Origin: CBDCIS01 sp965217565
GTDB lineage: Bacteria; Chloroflexota; Dehalococcoidia; Lucifugimonadales; CATOSD01
Direction: 5' to 3'
Assembly: GCA_965217565.1 (NCBI GenBank)
Contig: CBDCIS010000010.1
Coordinates: 1 to 64,000 of the forward strand
Length of the DNA stretch: 64,000 nucleotides
Numbering within the stretch: position 1 is the first letter of the stretch; every line of letters begins with the position of its first letter. Positions 26,095 to 36,196 of the stretch are shown here, piece after piece. The notes under the pieces are model-generated. The model was not told the origin of the DNA and made no database searches. It saw only the letters and a program-made list of their open reading frames with translations. The position numbers were made by a program, and so were the translations under genes.

Positions 26095-26461
26095 CTAGTC
26101 TACCCCACTGCCCAGCAATGAAGGACGGCTACCAGCTGTTCCGTCAGCAAGCCCTAGCCGAAGGCATCGCACAGTCGGGACGATACGGCCTGGTAGTGTC
26201 AGCGGTGGCGGTTGACGAACGGAACGATGAGCTGGATGCTGCACTCAAACGGAGCGAGATAGCAGGATCGGAGCAGTGGGGACAGCTTTTCAGGGGCCGG
26301 GCGCGGTTTGCCGTGTTTACGCATCAGGAGTGGGTAGGATGGGTTCAAGAACACAACACTGCTGGCAGGTGGAGTGATTGGCTGGGCTATGTCCACTCCC
26401 GGTATGACCTGGGTGAGCATTAGGAACAATTGATTTCAGATTGACTAGAGAGGAGTCGTGT

Positions 26462-26755
26462 ATGACACCAGAGGAGTTGGGGAAGCGTCTTTACGAGGTT
26501 GGCCGGATGCCGAAGGAATATGCTGTGTTTGTTCGTAGTGGTTGGTCTTACGATCCCGCCAATCGGGTGGTTGAGAACTCTATTGGGACAGGGACAGCGC
26601 GCTTGCATTTGAATTCGGAAGGGCAATTCCAGTGTGAGTTAGCGTTGATTGACGGTAGCGCCACTGTCTTGGCGACGGTAGCGGAAGTGTTGCGACATGT
26701 AGCCCGAATAGAGGACGCATACCGTAAAGCGGCACTTGAGGACATACTTTCCTAG
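26462..26755 (+). CDS. Hypothetical protein, 97 aa
   Basis: ATG at 26462 with a GAGAGGAG site. Soluble, mixed alpha/beta: LGKRLYEVGRMPKEYAVFVR, then ENSIGTGTARLHLNSEGQFQ and a C-terminal helix (EVLRHVARIEDAYRKAALED). No family recognised. It follows the broken nuclease gene by about 38 bp in the same direction and may belong to the same former operon. Confidence 0.5.
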   Translation: MTPEELGKRLYEVGRMPKEYAVFVRSGWSYDPANRVVENSIGTGTARLHLNSEGQFQCELALIDGSATVLATVAEVLRHVARIEDAYRKAALEDILS

Positions 26756-26963
26756 TCCCCTTGCCTCTCCCTGTCCCGAAGAATCAGAGTTTGTAGGTCA
26801 ATCGCTAATGGCCTTCCAGTGGTCTTCGCCTCGCTTAGCTTGTTCACGGTTCCGGAAAGGAATTTGGTCTGGCTCAAACTGATGCGCTGCTCCTTGACAA
26901 CGGGCCTTCGGATGGCTCAAGATACATAGTAAGACTCGGTAAGTAAAGACGAAGGAGGACAGC

Positions 26964-28615
26964 ATGAAGCAGAAGCACCTACAGCCCCTAACGCCGGCGG
27001 CGCTCTATGCACGGGTGTCCAGCGACAGGCAGGACGTGGACCTGTCCGTGTCCGCCCAGCTGCGGGCGCTCAAGGAGTACGCCAAGGCCAACGACTACTC
27101 CGTGGCCCGCGAGTACGTGGACGAGGCCGAGAGCGGCCGCGTCGCCGACCGGCCCCAGTTCAGGGAGATGATCGAGGAGGGAGGCAAGCCCAAGGCCCCC
27201 TTCGACGTGATTCTCGTATGGAAATTCAGCCGCTTCACCAGGAAGCGCGAGCACGCCGTGGTCTTCAAGTCCCAGCTGCGGCGCAAGGGCATCCGAGTGG
27301 TGTCCATCACCGAGCAGGCCGAGGACAACGCCACCGGCAGGCTGCTTGAGGGAATCATTGAGAGCGTGGACGAATATTACAGCGAAAATCTTGCCCAGGA
27401 GGTCGTCCGGGGAATGAGGGAGGCCGCGTCGAGAGGCTTCTTCCTCGGCTCCAACGCCCCCTTCGGCTACAGGAAGATCAAGGTCAGCGACGGGGCGAAG
27501 GAGCGCCCCACCCTGGAGGTTGACCCTGCCACAGCCCTGTGGTGAAGGAGATATTCGAGAAGTCCCTGCGGGGCAGCGGCCTCAAGGAGCTATGCAAGGG
27601 GCTGAACGACCGGGGCGTCACCAACCGGGGCAAGCGCTGGTACAAGGGAACGCTCCACTACGTGCTGAGAAACGAGGCGTACACCGGAACCGCCGTCTGG
27701 GGTAAGGCCAGCAAGGGCCAGGAAGCCGCCGACCCTGTGCGTGTTGAGCGAGCGTGGCCCGCCCTGGTGTCGAGGGAGTTGTTCGAGGATGTGCAGCAGG
27801 CGATGGGTGAGCGCGCCCCGAAGGTGCAGAGGCCCGGTAGAGTGGGGAGCAAGTTCCTGCTGAGCGGACTGCTCAAGTGCGGGGTGTGCGGCAGGCCCTA
27901 CTCGGCCCAGGGAGCCAAGAGCGGCCAGTTCGCCTACTACATCTGCGGCACCCTGTTCCGGGAGGGCGCGGGGACGTGCAGCGCCCGCTACCTGAACGCC
28001 CCGAAGCTGGAGACGTTCGTGGTGGAGAAGATCAGGGAGCGGATACTGAACGAGGAGACCATCGTGGCCTTGGTGACGCTGGTGGCCGAGGAGATCGACG
28101 CCATGGCCGGAGAGCTGTCCGGCAGGCTGGAGGTCGTCGAGGCGGAGCTATCCGACGTGCGGAAGCGTCTTGAGAAGCTCTACGAGGCCATTGAGACGAG
28201 CGAGTTGACCCTGGAGGTCCTGTCGCCCCGCATCATGTCTCTGAGGCACCGAGAGGAGCAGCTAGAGGCTGCGAGAGAGGACGCCGAGACCCAGCTTGAG
28301 CAGAGGAGAGTGGACCTGCCCGACACCGAGGAGATAGCGCGGTACGTGGCGGACTTCCGGGACTTCCTGAAGGACGGGACGATCCCCGAGCGGAAGGCGC
28401 TCATCCGCAACTTCGTTGAGGGCATCGAGGTGATGGGAGACGAGGCTACGCTGACGTACACGGTCCCCATGCCGAGCGACGGTGCGATGTCGGAATCGGC
28501 CTCGGTTCTTGATTTCGTCAAGTCCGGCCCACCAAAATGGATGCGAACTTTATCATACAAGAGGGCCCAACGAAGCACACCGCTCTCATTGAGGTGGAAT
28601 GATCCAGAAGCCTGA
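26964..28615 (+). pseudogene. Large serine recombinase, frameshifted
   Basis: ATG at 26964 with GGAGGA upstream. Resolvase domain: AALYARVSSDRQDVDLSVSA (catalytic Ser19), VWKFSRFTRKREHAVVFK, GRLLEGIIESVDEYYSENLA. The recombinase domain follows: NAPFGYRKIKVSDGAKERP, then VDPATA. A TGA interrupts at 27543-27545. In the next frame the protein resumes as VVKEIFEKSLRGSGLKELCK, followed by the zinc ribbon (LLKCGVCGRPYSAQGAKSGQ, ICGTLF) and a C-terminal coiled coil to 28615. Restoring one C in the CCC of GCCCTGTGG gives DPATAPVVKEIF, the family consensus. A one-base deletion or a sequencing error. It could have integrated part of this island. Confidence 0.8.
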
Positions 28616-29120
28616 TGTGGGTCATAGAGCTCGATGTGGTACAGGACAAGGGGATACAATGCCGCGTGGGCATGTTCCTGAGGTTTCCATCCGTCGAAAG
28701 TGTGGTAACTAATGTGGGAACTGTTTACAGAACACCATTACTTTGTAGCTAAATACGACTCCCCCTAGCTCCACCAGCACCGCCTATTTTGACGATAGAC
28801 AGTACCCAAGCGCGGCAGTTGCCGTTGATTGTCCGCCACCGCGTCGTCGGGACTTCCGAAGGGGCGGCGAGGCCCCGGACCAATTGGCTTCGAGTAGCGC
28901 ACGGAACCTCCTTCAGCCCGCATGATGTGGGGCAGTGACTACCCTGCTGTCAGTGAGTGCGAGGGCTATCGCAACTCCCTGCGCGGCGTACAGCAGTACC
29001 CGGCCGCTGAGTCGCAAGGAGGACAACGATTGGGTCATGGGCCGGACGGCGGCGAGCGTCTTCAAGTTAGGCTGATTATCCACGAAAGACACGCAGGGCA
29101 CGAAAGGAGGTACACTGAGA
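28616..29120. other. Gene-free stretch
   Basis: 505 bp between the serine recombinase and the repeat lipoprotein. No gene, tRNA or clear att repeat seen. The last 20 bases contain the ribosome site AAAGGAGG of the next gene. Confidence 0.4.
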
Positions 29121-30997
29121 GTGCGGCATGGCGTTTCGGGCGGCAGCGTACATGCTTGTTCCAGGTATGGGATATGGCTGTTTGCGGCTGTGAGCGCCGT
29201 TCTGCTGATTTCGTGCGGTCAGCAAAGCGCCTCGCCTGCTCCCACGGCCGCGCCGACCGAGCTTCCGCCTATGGCGGTTGTATCAGATGAACAGATTTCA
29301 ACCGCTACGCCGTCGCCCACCACTACACCTATACCTACCGCCACACATTCGCCCACTCCTACATATACACCTGCGCCTACCAGCACGCCTATACCCACTG
29401 CCACACTTATACCCATTCCCACGTCCACACTTACACCTACACCCACGCCTACGCCCACCGCACGAGAAATCGCTGCCGAGCGGCTCGCCGAAATGGTCCC
29501 CTGGTTCGAGAGTCCGCCGAAGGCCGATTATGCGAACGCCGCAGAGGAGCTCATCGCCATATGGCTTCTGGACGCCAACTTTGCCACCTCGGTCGCCGGG
29601 TTAGAGTGGGTTGCGGATCGAGTCAGCGATGGGGAAGTTGCTGTTCTCCAGAGGTTGCGGAACATTGCCGCCACCGACCTGGAATTGGGCAATCAGGTAC
29701 TGGGCTATACCTGGCTCGCAGATGATGTGGCCGGTGGTGGACGGGACGCACTCGATGCCCTGGGCCGCGTCGCCTCAAATGACCTCGATCTGGCTAGAAT
29801 GGCGGCGGGCCTTCCCTGGTTAGCCGATGACGTGACCAGTGGTGAACGGAACGCCCTCGAAGCTCTGGAGCTTATAGCGCCCAAAAACCTCGAACTTGCG
29901 AGAACCCTGACAAGCCTGCCATGGTTCGCCAACGGCGTGTCCAGCGATGAGAGGCGCGCCTTCGAAGCACTGGACCTTATCGCACTCCATGACCTTGAAT
30001 TTGCGAGAACGCTGGCAGACCTCCCATTGTTTGCTGATGGCTTATCCAGCGATGAGCGGCGCGCCCTCGAGGCCTTGGAACTGATAGCGCCCAACAACCT
30101 AGCACTGGCAAGAACCCTGACAAGCCTGCCATGGTTCGCCGACGGACTGACCAGCGACGAGCGGCAAGCTCTCTACACTCTGAAGCTTACAGCGCCCAAT
30201 GATCTCGAGTTGGCGCGAATGATGGCAAACCTGCCATGGTTCACTGACGGCCTGACCAGCGATGAGCAGCGCGCCTTCATAGCTCTGAACCCTACTACAC
30301 CCAATAGCCTCCAGTTGGTGGGAGTGATGGCAATTCTCCCCTGGTTTACCGACGGCCTGACCAACAATGAGGAACGGGGAATACTCCATGCCCTGAAAGA
30401 CATCGCATCCCATGACCTTGATCTGGCGAGAACGCTGGCAGCCCTCCCCTGGTTCGCCGACGATGTGACCGACAATGAACGGGGAATACTCCACTATCTG
30501 AACGACATCGCATCCAGGGACCTCGAGCTGGCAAAAACGTTGGCAGACCTATCATGGTTCGCCGACGATGTGACCGGCGGTGAAGATCGAGCAATCTACT
30601 ATTTGAGTCAAATCGCATCCAGGGACCTCGAGCTGGCAAGAACTCTGGCAGCCCTCCCCTGGCTCGCTGACGATCTGACCTACAATGAGTGGGGAATACT
30701 CCACGCTTTGAAAGAAGTCGCATCCAAGGACCTCAAACTGGTAAGACTGATAGCGAGTCTCTCCAAAGCAAGGGAGACAGCCCTTGTTACGGGTTCGCTG
30801 GCTCGTATAGCGGATCGGGAGCCGGATGCATACGCTCGGCTGACCGCTCAGCCCTGGTTCGCCGATGGCTTGGACGACGAAGAGGCCGCCCTGCTGGTCG
30901 CCCTCGAAGACGCAGCCGTCGATGCTAGGAATCTATTCACCAACTTGGTTCGATCTCACTCCACGCAATCCAAGAGCGTTTCCCCCGCCCTTGACGG

Positions 30998-32263
30998 GTG
31001 TATAGACCGGGGAGATAGGTGACACATGTTCGGAGACATGGGTTACACCATAAGGCATGGAGATTCTGTAGAGGAGAATGGCCATGTCGTGGAAGGTGGA
31101 TACAGTCATGTCTTTGCGCAAGGAGTTTGTGGCCCTGGCACAAGCCGACGGGGTGAACATGAGCGAACTGTGTCGTCGCACGGGGATCAGCCGCAAGAGC
31201 GGCTACAAGTGGCTGCGCCGATACCGGCAGGGAGGAGAGCACAGCCTTCACGACCTCTCGAAGCGCCCACATAGTTCTCCGAACCAGACGAGCCATGAGC
31301 TGGAGCAACTCATCATAGAGCTTCGTGCGGAGCATCCCGCCAAGGGAGGTCATGTGCTTGGCAGGATGCTCAGAGACCGCGGATACGAGGGTGTGCCTTC
31401 CAAGAGCACCATCACCGCCATTCTCAGACGAAGTGGACTCATCCAAGAGTCGGAGGCTTCCAAGCACAGGCCGTATGTGCGCTTCGAGCGCGCACAACCC
31501 AACGAGCTGTGGCAGATGGACTTCAAGGGACATGTCGCCATGCATCGCAACCGCTGCCACCCTCTGACCATCCTGGACGACCACTCCAGGTTCAACCTCG
31601 CTCTGAGGGCATGTGTCGACGAGAAGACTCACACTGTTCGAGACCAACTCACGCACGTCTTCCGTCGTTACGGCCTGCCCATGTCGATGCTCATGGACAA
31701 TGGCTCTCCATTGGGAAGCGACTCCACCCATCCATTCACTCCCCTCACCCTCTGGCTCATCCAACTGGGTATCAGAGTGCTACACAGCAGGCCCTACCAC
31801 CCACAGACACTTGGCAAGCTGGAGCGATTCCACAGGTCCCTCAAGAGTGAGTTGCTGGCAGGACGCACTTTCATGGACCTCGCTCACTGCCAGAGTTCTT
31901 TCGACACCTGGCGCGACTTCTACAACCTGGAGCGCCCTCACCATGCTCTCGACCTCGACACTCCGGTCAGCAGATACACTCCCAGTTGTAGGCCCTTACC
32001 CGAGACCCTTCCCAGCATCGACTACGACTCTGACGACCAGGTGCGCTCGGTGGATGTCAGCGGGCGCATATCCTTCCTGGGAAGATCACTGCGTGTGGGT
32101 AAGGCCTTCAGACACAAGAGAGTCGCCCTCAGGCCAACTCAAACCGACGGCGTGTGGAACGTCTTCTTCTCAGTCCAACCGATAGCAACCATAGACCTCA
32201 GTCAGCAAAATGTGTAACCTATGTCCCCGAACAACTGTTACCCATCTCCCCAGTCTGTACAAC
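30998..32263 (+). mobile_element. IS481-family element, copy 1
   Basis: About 1.27 kb with long imperfect inverted repeats: left GACCGGGGAGATAGGTGACA, right (complement) GACTGGGGAGATGGGTAACA, both running on to GGTTACAC. Carries an intact transposase. Nearly identical to the inverted copy at 33875-35122. A short CGG on both sides is the only possible target duplication seen. Confidence 0.85.
31078..32217 (+). CDS. IS481-family transposase, copy 1
   Basis: 379 residues starting MAMSWKVDTVMSLRKEFV with GGAGGAG upstream. HTH (NMSELCRRTGISRKSGYKWL), HTH 29/32-like region, integrase core with Asp in ELWQMDFKGHVAM, Asp in MLMDNGSPLGSD and Glu in LGKLERFHRSLKSELL, then the basic C-terminal domain. 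Differs from copy 2 at one residue (ERPHHAL against ERSHHAL). Complete and probably active. Confidence 0.9.
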   Translation: MAMSWKVDTVMSLRKEFVALAQADGVNMSELCRRTGISRKSGYKWLRRYRQGGEHSLHDLSKRPHSSPNQTSHELEQLIIELRAEHPAKGGHVLGRMLRDRGYEGVPSKSTITAILRRSGLIQESEASKHRPYVRFERAQPNELWQMDFKGHVAMHRNRCHPLTILDDHSRFNLALRACVDEKTHTVRDQLTHVFRRYGLPMSMLMDNGSPLGSDSTHPFTPLTLWLIQLGIRVLHSRPYHPQTLGKLERFHRSLKSELLAGRTFMDLAHCQSSFDTWRDFYNLERPHHALDLDTPVSRYTPSCRPLPETLPSIDYDSDDQVRSVDVSGRISFLGRSLRVGKAFRHKRVALRPTQTDGVWNVFFSVQPIATIDLSQQNV

Positions 32264-33077
32264 CGGCGACGTCAGGCTCTGGGCATTTCAGTCCACTTCC
32301 TTCCCTCGAGGCAAAGACCTGGTCGGAATGATGGAAGAGGCCGTGCGTGCCGCCGAAGGTTTCATGGGAACGCCGTTCCCCATCACGGACGTTATCCTCG
32401 TGGTCTCGCCCGTAGGATCCGAGACAAGAGGGTACGGAGGACAATTTCGGGGCGACCACATCAGGCTGGTAAGGTACGAGTACGACCAGATCAACAGGGG
32501 AGTCATATACCACGAGGTCGCACACTACTACTTTCCAGGAGGACTCGGCCTCACGTGGCTAGTAGAAGGCGGGGCTGAATTTATGGTCGCCTACATCAAG
32601 GACCGAGTTGGGTTGGAAAGTCTGGAGGTCCGCAGGCCCACGGCTCGGATTCTGGTCAGATCGAACTGCTTCCACCAGGGAGTAACTACCATCAGCCAGT
32701 TGAATGAGCGTCTTCGCGAGCAGCCTGATCCGGTCCGACTGTGTAACTACAGCCTGGGGGCATACTTCCTCCACGCTCTTTTGGATACACTGGGCGAAGA
32801 GGCGACCTCGGCGGCTCTTCGAGAACTGTTCCTGCTGCACAAGTCCAGGGATCATCGGGCTACCGAAGAGGAGATATACCAGGCGTTTCTGAGGAACGTT
32901 CCGCCCGGACTGGAAGGGGAGTTCCGCGATCTGTACAGGAAACGTCACGGCGGGCCGTTCATCGACCCTTAATGCCGACCCCCCGGACAACCACGTCGAT
33001 AGCACGGATACAGCCACTGACATTTCGATTGGGAGGGTGGTCAGATTCTACACAATTCGCATAGATGCGGAGTCACC

Positions 33078-33494
33078 ATGACGAAAGCCTACGAAGCCTT
33101 ACACCAACAGTACGACTCGGTGGTGGAACGGAACGTAAGGGCGCCGATCGGTGACGGCGCTATGCTCGCGGCAGACACCTACTTTCCCGCTGTCGATGGA
33201 CGGAGAGCGGACGGCGCTTTCCCCGTCATCCTGGAGAGGACACCCTACCAGAAGTCCACGCCGCGCCAAGCCAACAAGGGCAGATACTTCACGCAGTGCA
33301 GCTACGTGTGCGTGATCCAGGACGTGCGCGGCCACTTCGAGTCCGAGGGCGAGTTGTGCGCCTTCGCCAGGGAGGCGCCTGGCGGATACGACACCGCCGG
33401 GTGGCTCGCCGCTCAGCCCTGTGCCCTGCCTCGATCCTTGTACCACGTACCACGTGCTATGTTAGTCCGACAAGCAGGGAGGCTAGGCCGGTAG
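33078..33494 (+). pseudogene. N-terminal fragment of an S15 (CocE/NonD) peptidase
   Basis: ATG at 33078 with GGAG upstream. The product follows the X-Pro dipeptidyl-peptidase/CocE family: NVRAPIGDGAMLAADTYFPA, FPVILERTPYQK, YVCVIQDVRGHFESEGE, and GGYDTAGWLAAQPC, where the family continues to the catalytic Ser. The similarity ends near 33420 and the catalytic part is missing from the window. Recombination has cut the gene. Confidence 0.75.
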
Positions 33495-33857
33495 TCACGA
33501 AGGTATTCGGACCTAGGGCAGCCCTGTATCGAGACCTCCCATCGAAGTTCGCAGTACAGTACGCTTAGGCCCACCTAACTGGGCAAAATCGAGAACCTTC
33601 ACCATCAGGTTCAGGTTGGTCCTGTAGAAAAGACCGGGGCGCCAATCGCTCCTAACCCTCACAGCAGGATGTCTCTCGCTGCTAGGGGCGTTCACCCAGA
33701 CCAAGACGATGGTGCGAGCGTTAGGGAGAGCCCCCAGACGTATTGGATGACTGTATAGCCATCGGTATCTTACCTCTGATCCGTCTTATCCTATTAGGAC
33801 TTATGGCTAGCAGGCCAACATCATTGAAATGAAGCGTAGAGAGGCTGAGCCACAAGA
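33495..33857. other. Gene-free stretch
   Basis: Between the S15 fragment and IS481 copy 2. No gene, RNA or named repeat recognised. Confidence 0.4.
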
Positions 33858-33874
33858 CTCCCCGCCCTTGACGG
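33858..33874 (+). repeat. Direct repeat flanking IS481 copy 2 (left)
   Basis: CTCCCCGCCCTTGACGG, repeated exactly at 35123-35139. It resembles an arm of the REP-like elements common in this chromosome. It may be a target duplication or a preferred target. Confidence 0.55.
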
Positions 33875-35122
33875 CTGTACAGACTGGGGAGATGGGTAAC
33901 AGTTGTTCGGGGACATAGGTTACACATTTTGCTGACTGAGGTCTATGGTTGCTATCGGTTGGACTGAGAAGAAGACGTTCCACACGCCGTCGGTTTGAGT
34001 TGGCCTGAGGGCGACTCTCTTGTGTCTGAAGGCCTTACCCACACGCAGTGATCTTCCCAGGAAGGATATGCGCCCGCTGACATCCACCGAGCGCACCTGG
34101 TCGTCAGAGTCGTAGTCGATGCTGGGAAGGGTCTCGGGTAAGGGCCTACAACTGGGAGTGTATCTGCTGACCGGAGTGTCGAGGTCGAGAGCATGGTGAG
34201 AGCGCTCCAGGTTGTAGAAGTCGCGCCAGGTGTCGAAAGAACTCTGGCAGTGAGCGAGGTCCATGAAAGTGCGTCCTGCCAGCAACTCACTCTTGAGGGA
34301 CCTGTGGAATCGCTCCAGCTTGCCAAGTGTCTGTGGGTGGTAGGGCCTGCTGTGTAGCACTCTGATACCCAGTTGGATGAGCCAGAGGGTGAGGGGAGTG
34401 AATGGATGGGTGGAGTCGCTTCCCAATGGAGAGCCATTGTCCATGAGCATCGACATGGGCAGGCCGTAACGACGGAAGACGTGCGTGAGTTGGTCTCGAA
34501 CAGTGTGAGTCTTCTCGTCGACACATGCCCTCAGAGCGAGGTTGAACCTGGAGTGGTCGTCCAGGATGGTCAGAGGGTGGCAGCGGTTGCGATGCATGGC
34601 GACATGTCCCTTGAAGTCCATCTGCCACAGCTCGTTGGGTTGTGCGCGCTCGAAGCGCACATACGGCCTGTGCTTGGAAGCCTCCGACTCTTGGATGAGT
34701 CCACTTCGTCTGAGAATGGCGGTGATGGTGCTCTTGGAAGGCACACCCTCGTATCCGCGGTCTCTGAGCATCCTGCCAAGCACATGACCTCCCTTGGCGG
34801 GATGCTCCGCACGAAGCTCTATGATGAGTTGCTCCAGCTCATGGCTCGTCTGGTTCGGAGAACTATGTGGGCGCTTCGAGAGGTCGTGAAGGCTGTGCTC
34901 TCCTCCCTGCCGGTATCGGCGCAGCCACTTGTAGCCGCTCTTGCGGCTGATCCCCGTGCGACGACACAGTTCGCTCATGTTCACCCCGTCGGCTTGTGCC
35001 AGGGCCACAAACTCCTTGCGCAAAGACATGACTGTATCCACCTTCCACGACATGGCCATTCTCCTCTACAGAATCTCCATGCCTTATGGTGTAACCCATG
35101 TCTCCGAACATGTGTCACCTAT
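33875..35122 (-). mobile_element. IS481-family element, copy 2 (inverted)
   Basis: Almost the same sequence as copy 1 in the opposite orientation, from CTGTACAGACTGGGGAGATG at the transposase 3' side to the GTGTCACCTAT end. It lacks the outermost 11 bases (GGTCTATACAC) present in copy 1 at the 5' side. Flanked by a 17-bp direct repeat. Confidence 0.85.
33920..35059 (-). CDS. IS481-family transposase, copy 2
   Basis: 379 residues, same as the copy at 31078 except Pro to Ser in ERSHHALDLDT. All three catalytic residues (MDFKG, MDNGS, KLERF) are kept. The high identity means one copy arose recently from the other or from a common donor. Confidence 0.9.
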   Translation of the reverse strand: MAMSWKVDTVMSLRKEFVALAQADGVNMSELCRRTGISRKSGYKWLRRYRQGGEHSLHDLSKRPHSSPNQTSHELEQLIIELRAEHPAKGGHVLGRMLRDRGYEGVPSKSTITAILRRSGLIQESEASKHRPYVRFERAQPNELWQMDFKGHVAMHRNRCHPLTILDDHSRFNLALRACVDEKTHTVRDQLTHVFRRYGLPMSMLMDNGSPLGSDSTHPFTPLTLWLIQLGIRVLHSRPYHPQTLGKLERFHRSLKSELLAGRTFMDLAHCQSSFDTWRDFYNLERSHHALDLDTPVSRYTPSCRPLPETLPSIDYDSDDQVRSVDVSGRISFLGRSLRVGKAFRHKRVALRPTQTDGVWNVFFSVQPIATIDLSQQNV

Positions 35123-35139
35123 CTCCCCGCCCTTGACGG
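35123..35139 (+). repeat. Direct repeat flanking IS481 copy 2 (right)
   Basis: Second copy of CTCCCCGCCCTTGACGG. It continues into GAGGGGGCTAGGGGGTGGGG, the usual partner arm of the REP-like hairpins. Confidence 0.55.
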
Positions 35140-35225
35140 GAGGGGGCTAGGGGGTGGGGGACCGTCGCCGTGAAATCACCAATCTCGCCTAATCCGCATT
35201 TCAAAGATTTCGGACTGCTGGTGCC

Positions 35226-36086
35226 TCATAAGCCTACCTGCCAGTAGCGTCTTCCCTCATAGCGTACAACGCGGCCAAGTCCTGGCATGGGGAAGTGGCA
35301 CGAGATGACGGGGGTGCCGTCGGCCTCTACGTCCTCCAGCAGCTTGCGGCGGGTTCGCGTGGCGGTGTCCCAGTCCCCGTCAAAGATGGCGTTCCAGTCG
35401 TCGTGCGTGACCTGCGCCGGATGAACCAGGACGTCTCCCTGAATCAGCGCCTTTTCACCGCCCGAGGAGACCAGGACGCTCATGTGCCCGGGCGTGTGTC
35501 CCGGTGTATGCAACGCCCTGACCTCGTCGGTCAAATCAGTGTCCTCAGCGATGGTGTCGAAGACGCCGAGTTCCACCAATGGCTCGATGAACCTGTCCAT
35601 GTACGCAAAACGGGCGGCGGCCTGAACCTCCGACCTGCGGAAATGATCTAGATCGGCCTGGTGGGCAACGTAGCGGGCGTTGTGAAAAGTTGGAACCGAC
35701 TTCCCGTTATCGTCGGTTGTGTTCCAGCCGACATGGTCGAGGTGCAGGTGCGACATGAAGACCGTGTCTATCTCTTTGGGGTCTATCAGATTGGCCGCGA
35801 GGTCGGCCATAAGCAGGCCTCGCAACCCTCCGATGTAGTCGATGGGACCTGGCCCGTAGCCGGTGTCGATGAGGATTGCGCGACCCCGTGAACGAACGAG
35901 GTAGCAGCCTATTTCGATGAGCATACGGTCGCCTTCAAACATTTCGGGAAAGCGCTCTCTCACGGCATCCCATGCCTCTGCGGGGACTTTCGGGAAGAGC
36001 TCCGCCAGAGGTGTGGGAAAGGGGAAGCTCATATCCGAGAGCGCAACAATCTCTGCGTTCCCCACGTTCATCTTGAAATCGCTCAC
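35226..36086 (-). CDS. MBL-fold metallohydrolase
   Basis: 286 residues from a GTG at 36086 with an excellent ribosome site (AGGAGGTGGAGTT). Metallo-beta-lactamase fold of the lactonase-like type: ILIDTGYGPG, the zinc motif SHLHLDHVG (His113-x-His-x-Asp-His118), HTPGHTPGHMSVL, GDVLVHPAQV and the last His in ISCHFPMPG. Relatives are quorum-quenching lactonases or hydrolases of unknown substrate. First ordinary chromosomal gene after the island, divergent from the DUF362 gene. Confidence 0.85.
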   Translation of the reverse strand: MSDFKMNVGNAEIVALSDMSFPFPTPLAELFPKVPAEAWDAVRERFPEMFEGDRMLIEIGCYLVRSRGRAILIDTGYGPGPIDYIGGLRGLLMADLAANLIDPKEIDTVFMSHLHLDHVGWNTTDDNGKSVPTFHNARYVAHQADLDHFRRSEVQAAARFAYMDRFIEPLVELGVFDTIAEDTDLTDEVRALHTPGHTPGHMSVLVSSGGEKALIQGDVLVHPAQVTHDDWNAIFDGDWDTATRTRRKLLEDVEADGTPVISCHFPMPGLGRVVRYEGRRYWQVGL

Positions 36087-36196
36087 AACTCCACCTCCTG
36101 CGTATCCAAGCATACGTCCAGATTGTAGTTGCAGAGCGGAGGAGTGTCCAGCAGTCCGCGACCGAAAGCCGCTACCGCGCGTCGCGGAATCTCAAT

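Larger units (their letters stand above)
24586..26423 (+). pseudogene. PD-(D/E)XK nuclease (PGN_0703-like), split by IS5
   Basis: The ATG at 24586 follows a GGAGAGAA site. The N-terminal 232 codons contain the nuclease core SPDLGLLVNG (Asp149) and VLVENKLTE (Glu164-x-Lys166). At 25283 the frame enters an IS5 element. After the element, at 26099, it continues in frame: removing the IS and one CTAG gives EEALASLPHCPAMKDGYQLF, then RQQALAEGIAQSGRYGLVVS, AVDERND and FTHQEWVGWVQEH to the stop at 26421-26423. The restored protein of about 340 residues resembles the putative restriction endonucleases named PGN_0703; that name is from memory. The gene is inactive unless the IS is excised precisely. 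Confidence 0.7.
29121..32972 (+). pseudogene. Repeat-rich lipoprotein with C-terminal HExxH metalloprotease domain, split by IS481
   Basis: GTG start at 29121 after AAAGGAGG. Signal peptide with lipobox (VSAVLLISC), a Pro/Thr linker of about 75 residues, then about 12 imperfect repeats of about 35 residues (LPWFADGLTSDERRALEALE, LIAPNNLELARTLTS) resembling a helical solenoid. At 30997 the frame is interrupted by IS481. After the element the frame continues from 32264: deletion of the IS and one CGG gives SPALDGDVRLWAFQ. It then reads FMGTPFPITDVILVVSP and the zinc protease motif HEVAHYYFPGG with downstream LVEGGAEFMVAY, ending at 32972. The intact protein would be about 860 residues and surface-anchored. 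The separated C-terminal half has no start of its own. Confidence 0.75.

Noticed and set aside
29300..29460. Short tandem repeats that could be mistaken for a CRISPR-like array
   Set aside because: They encode the Pro/Thr stalk of the lipoprotein (PTPT, PIPT); no unique spacers of constant length.
30998..35122. Composite transposon formed by the two IS481 copies
   Set aside because: The segment between them has no passenger gene that is whole, and the outer flanks share no target duplication.
34373..35173. 266-aa plus-strand frame over IS481 copy 2
   Set aside because: Exact antisense of the transposase; the same frame appears at 30937-31764 over copy 1.
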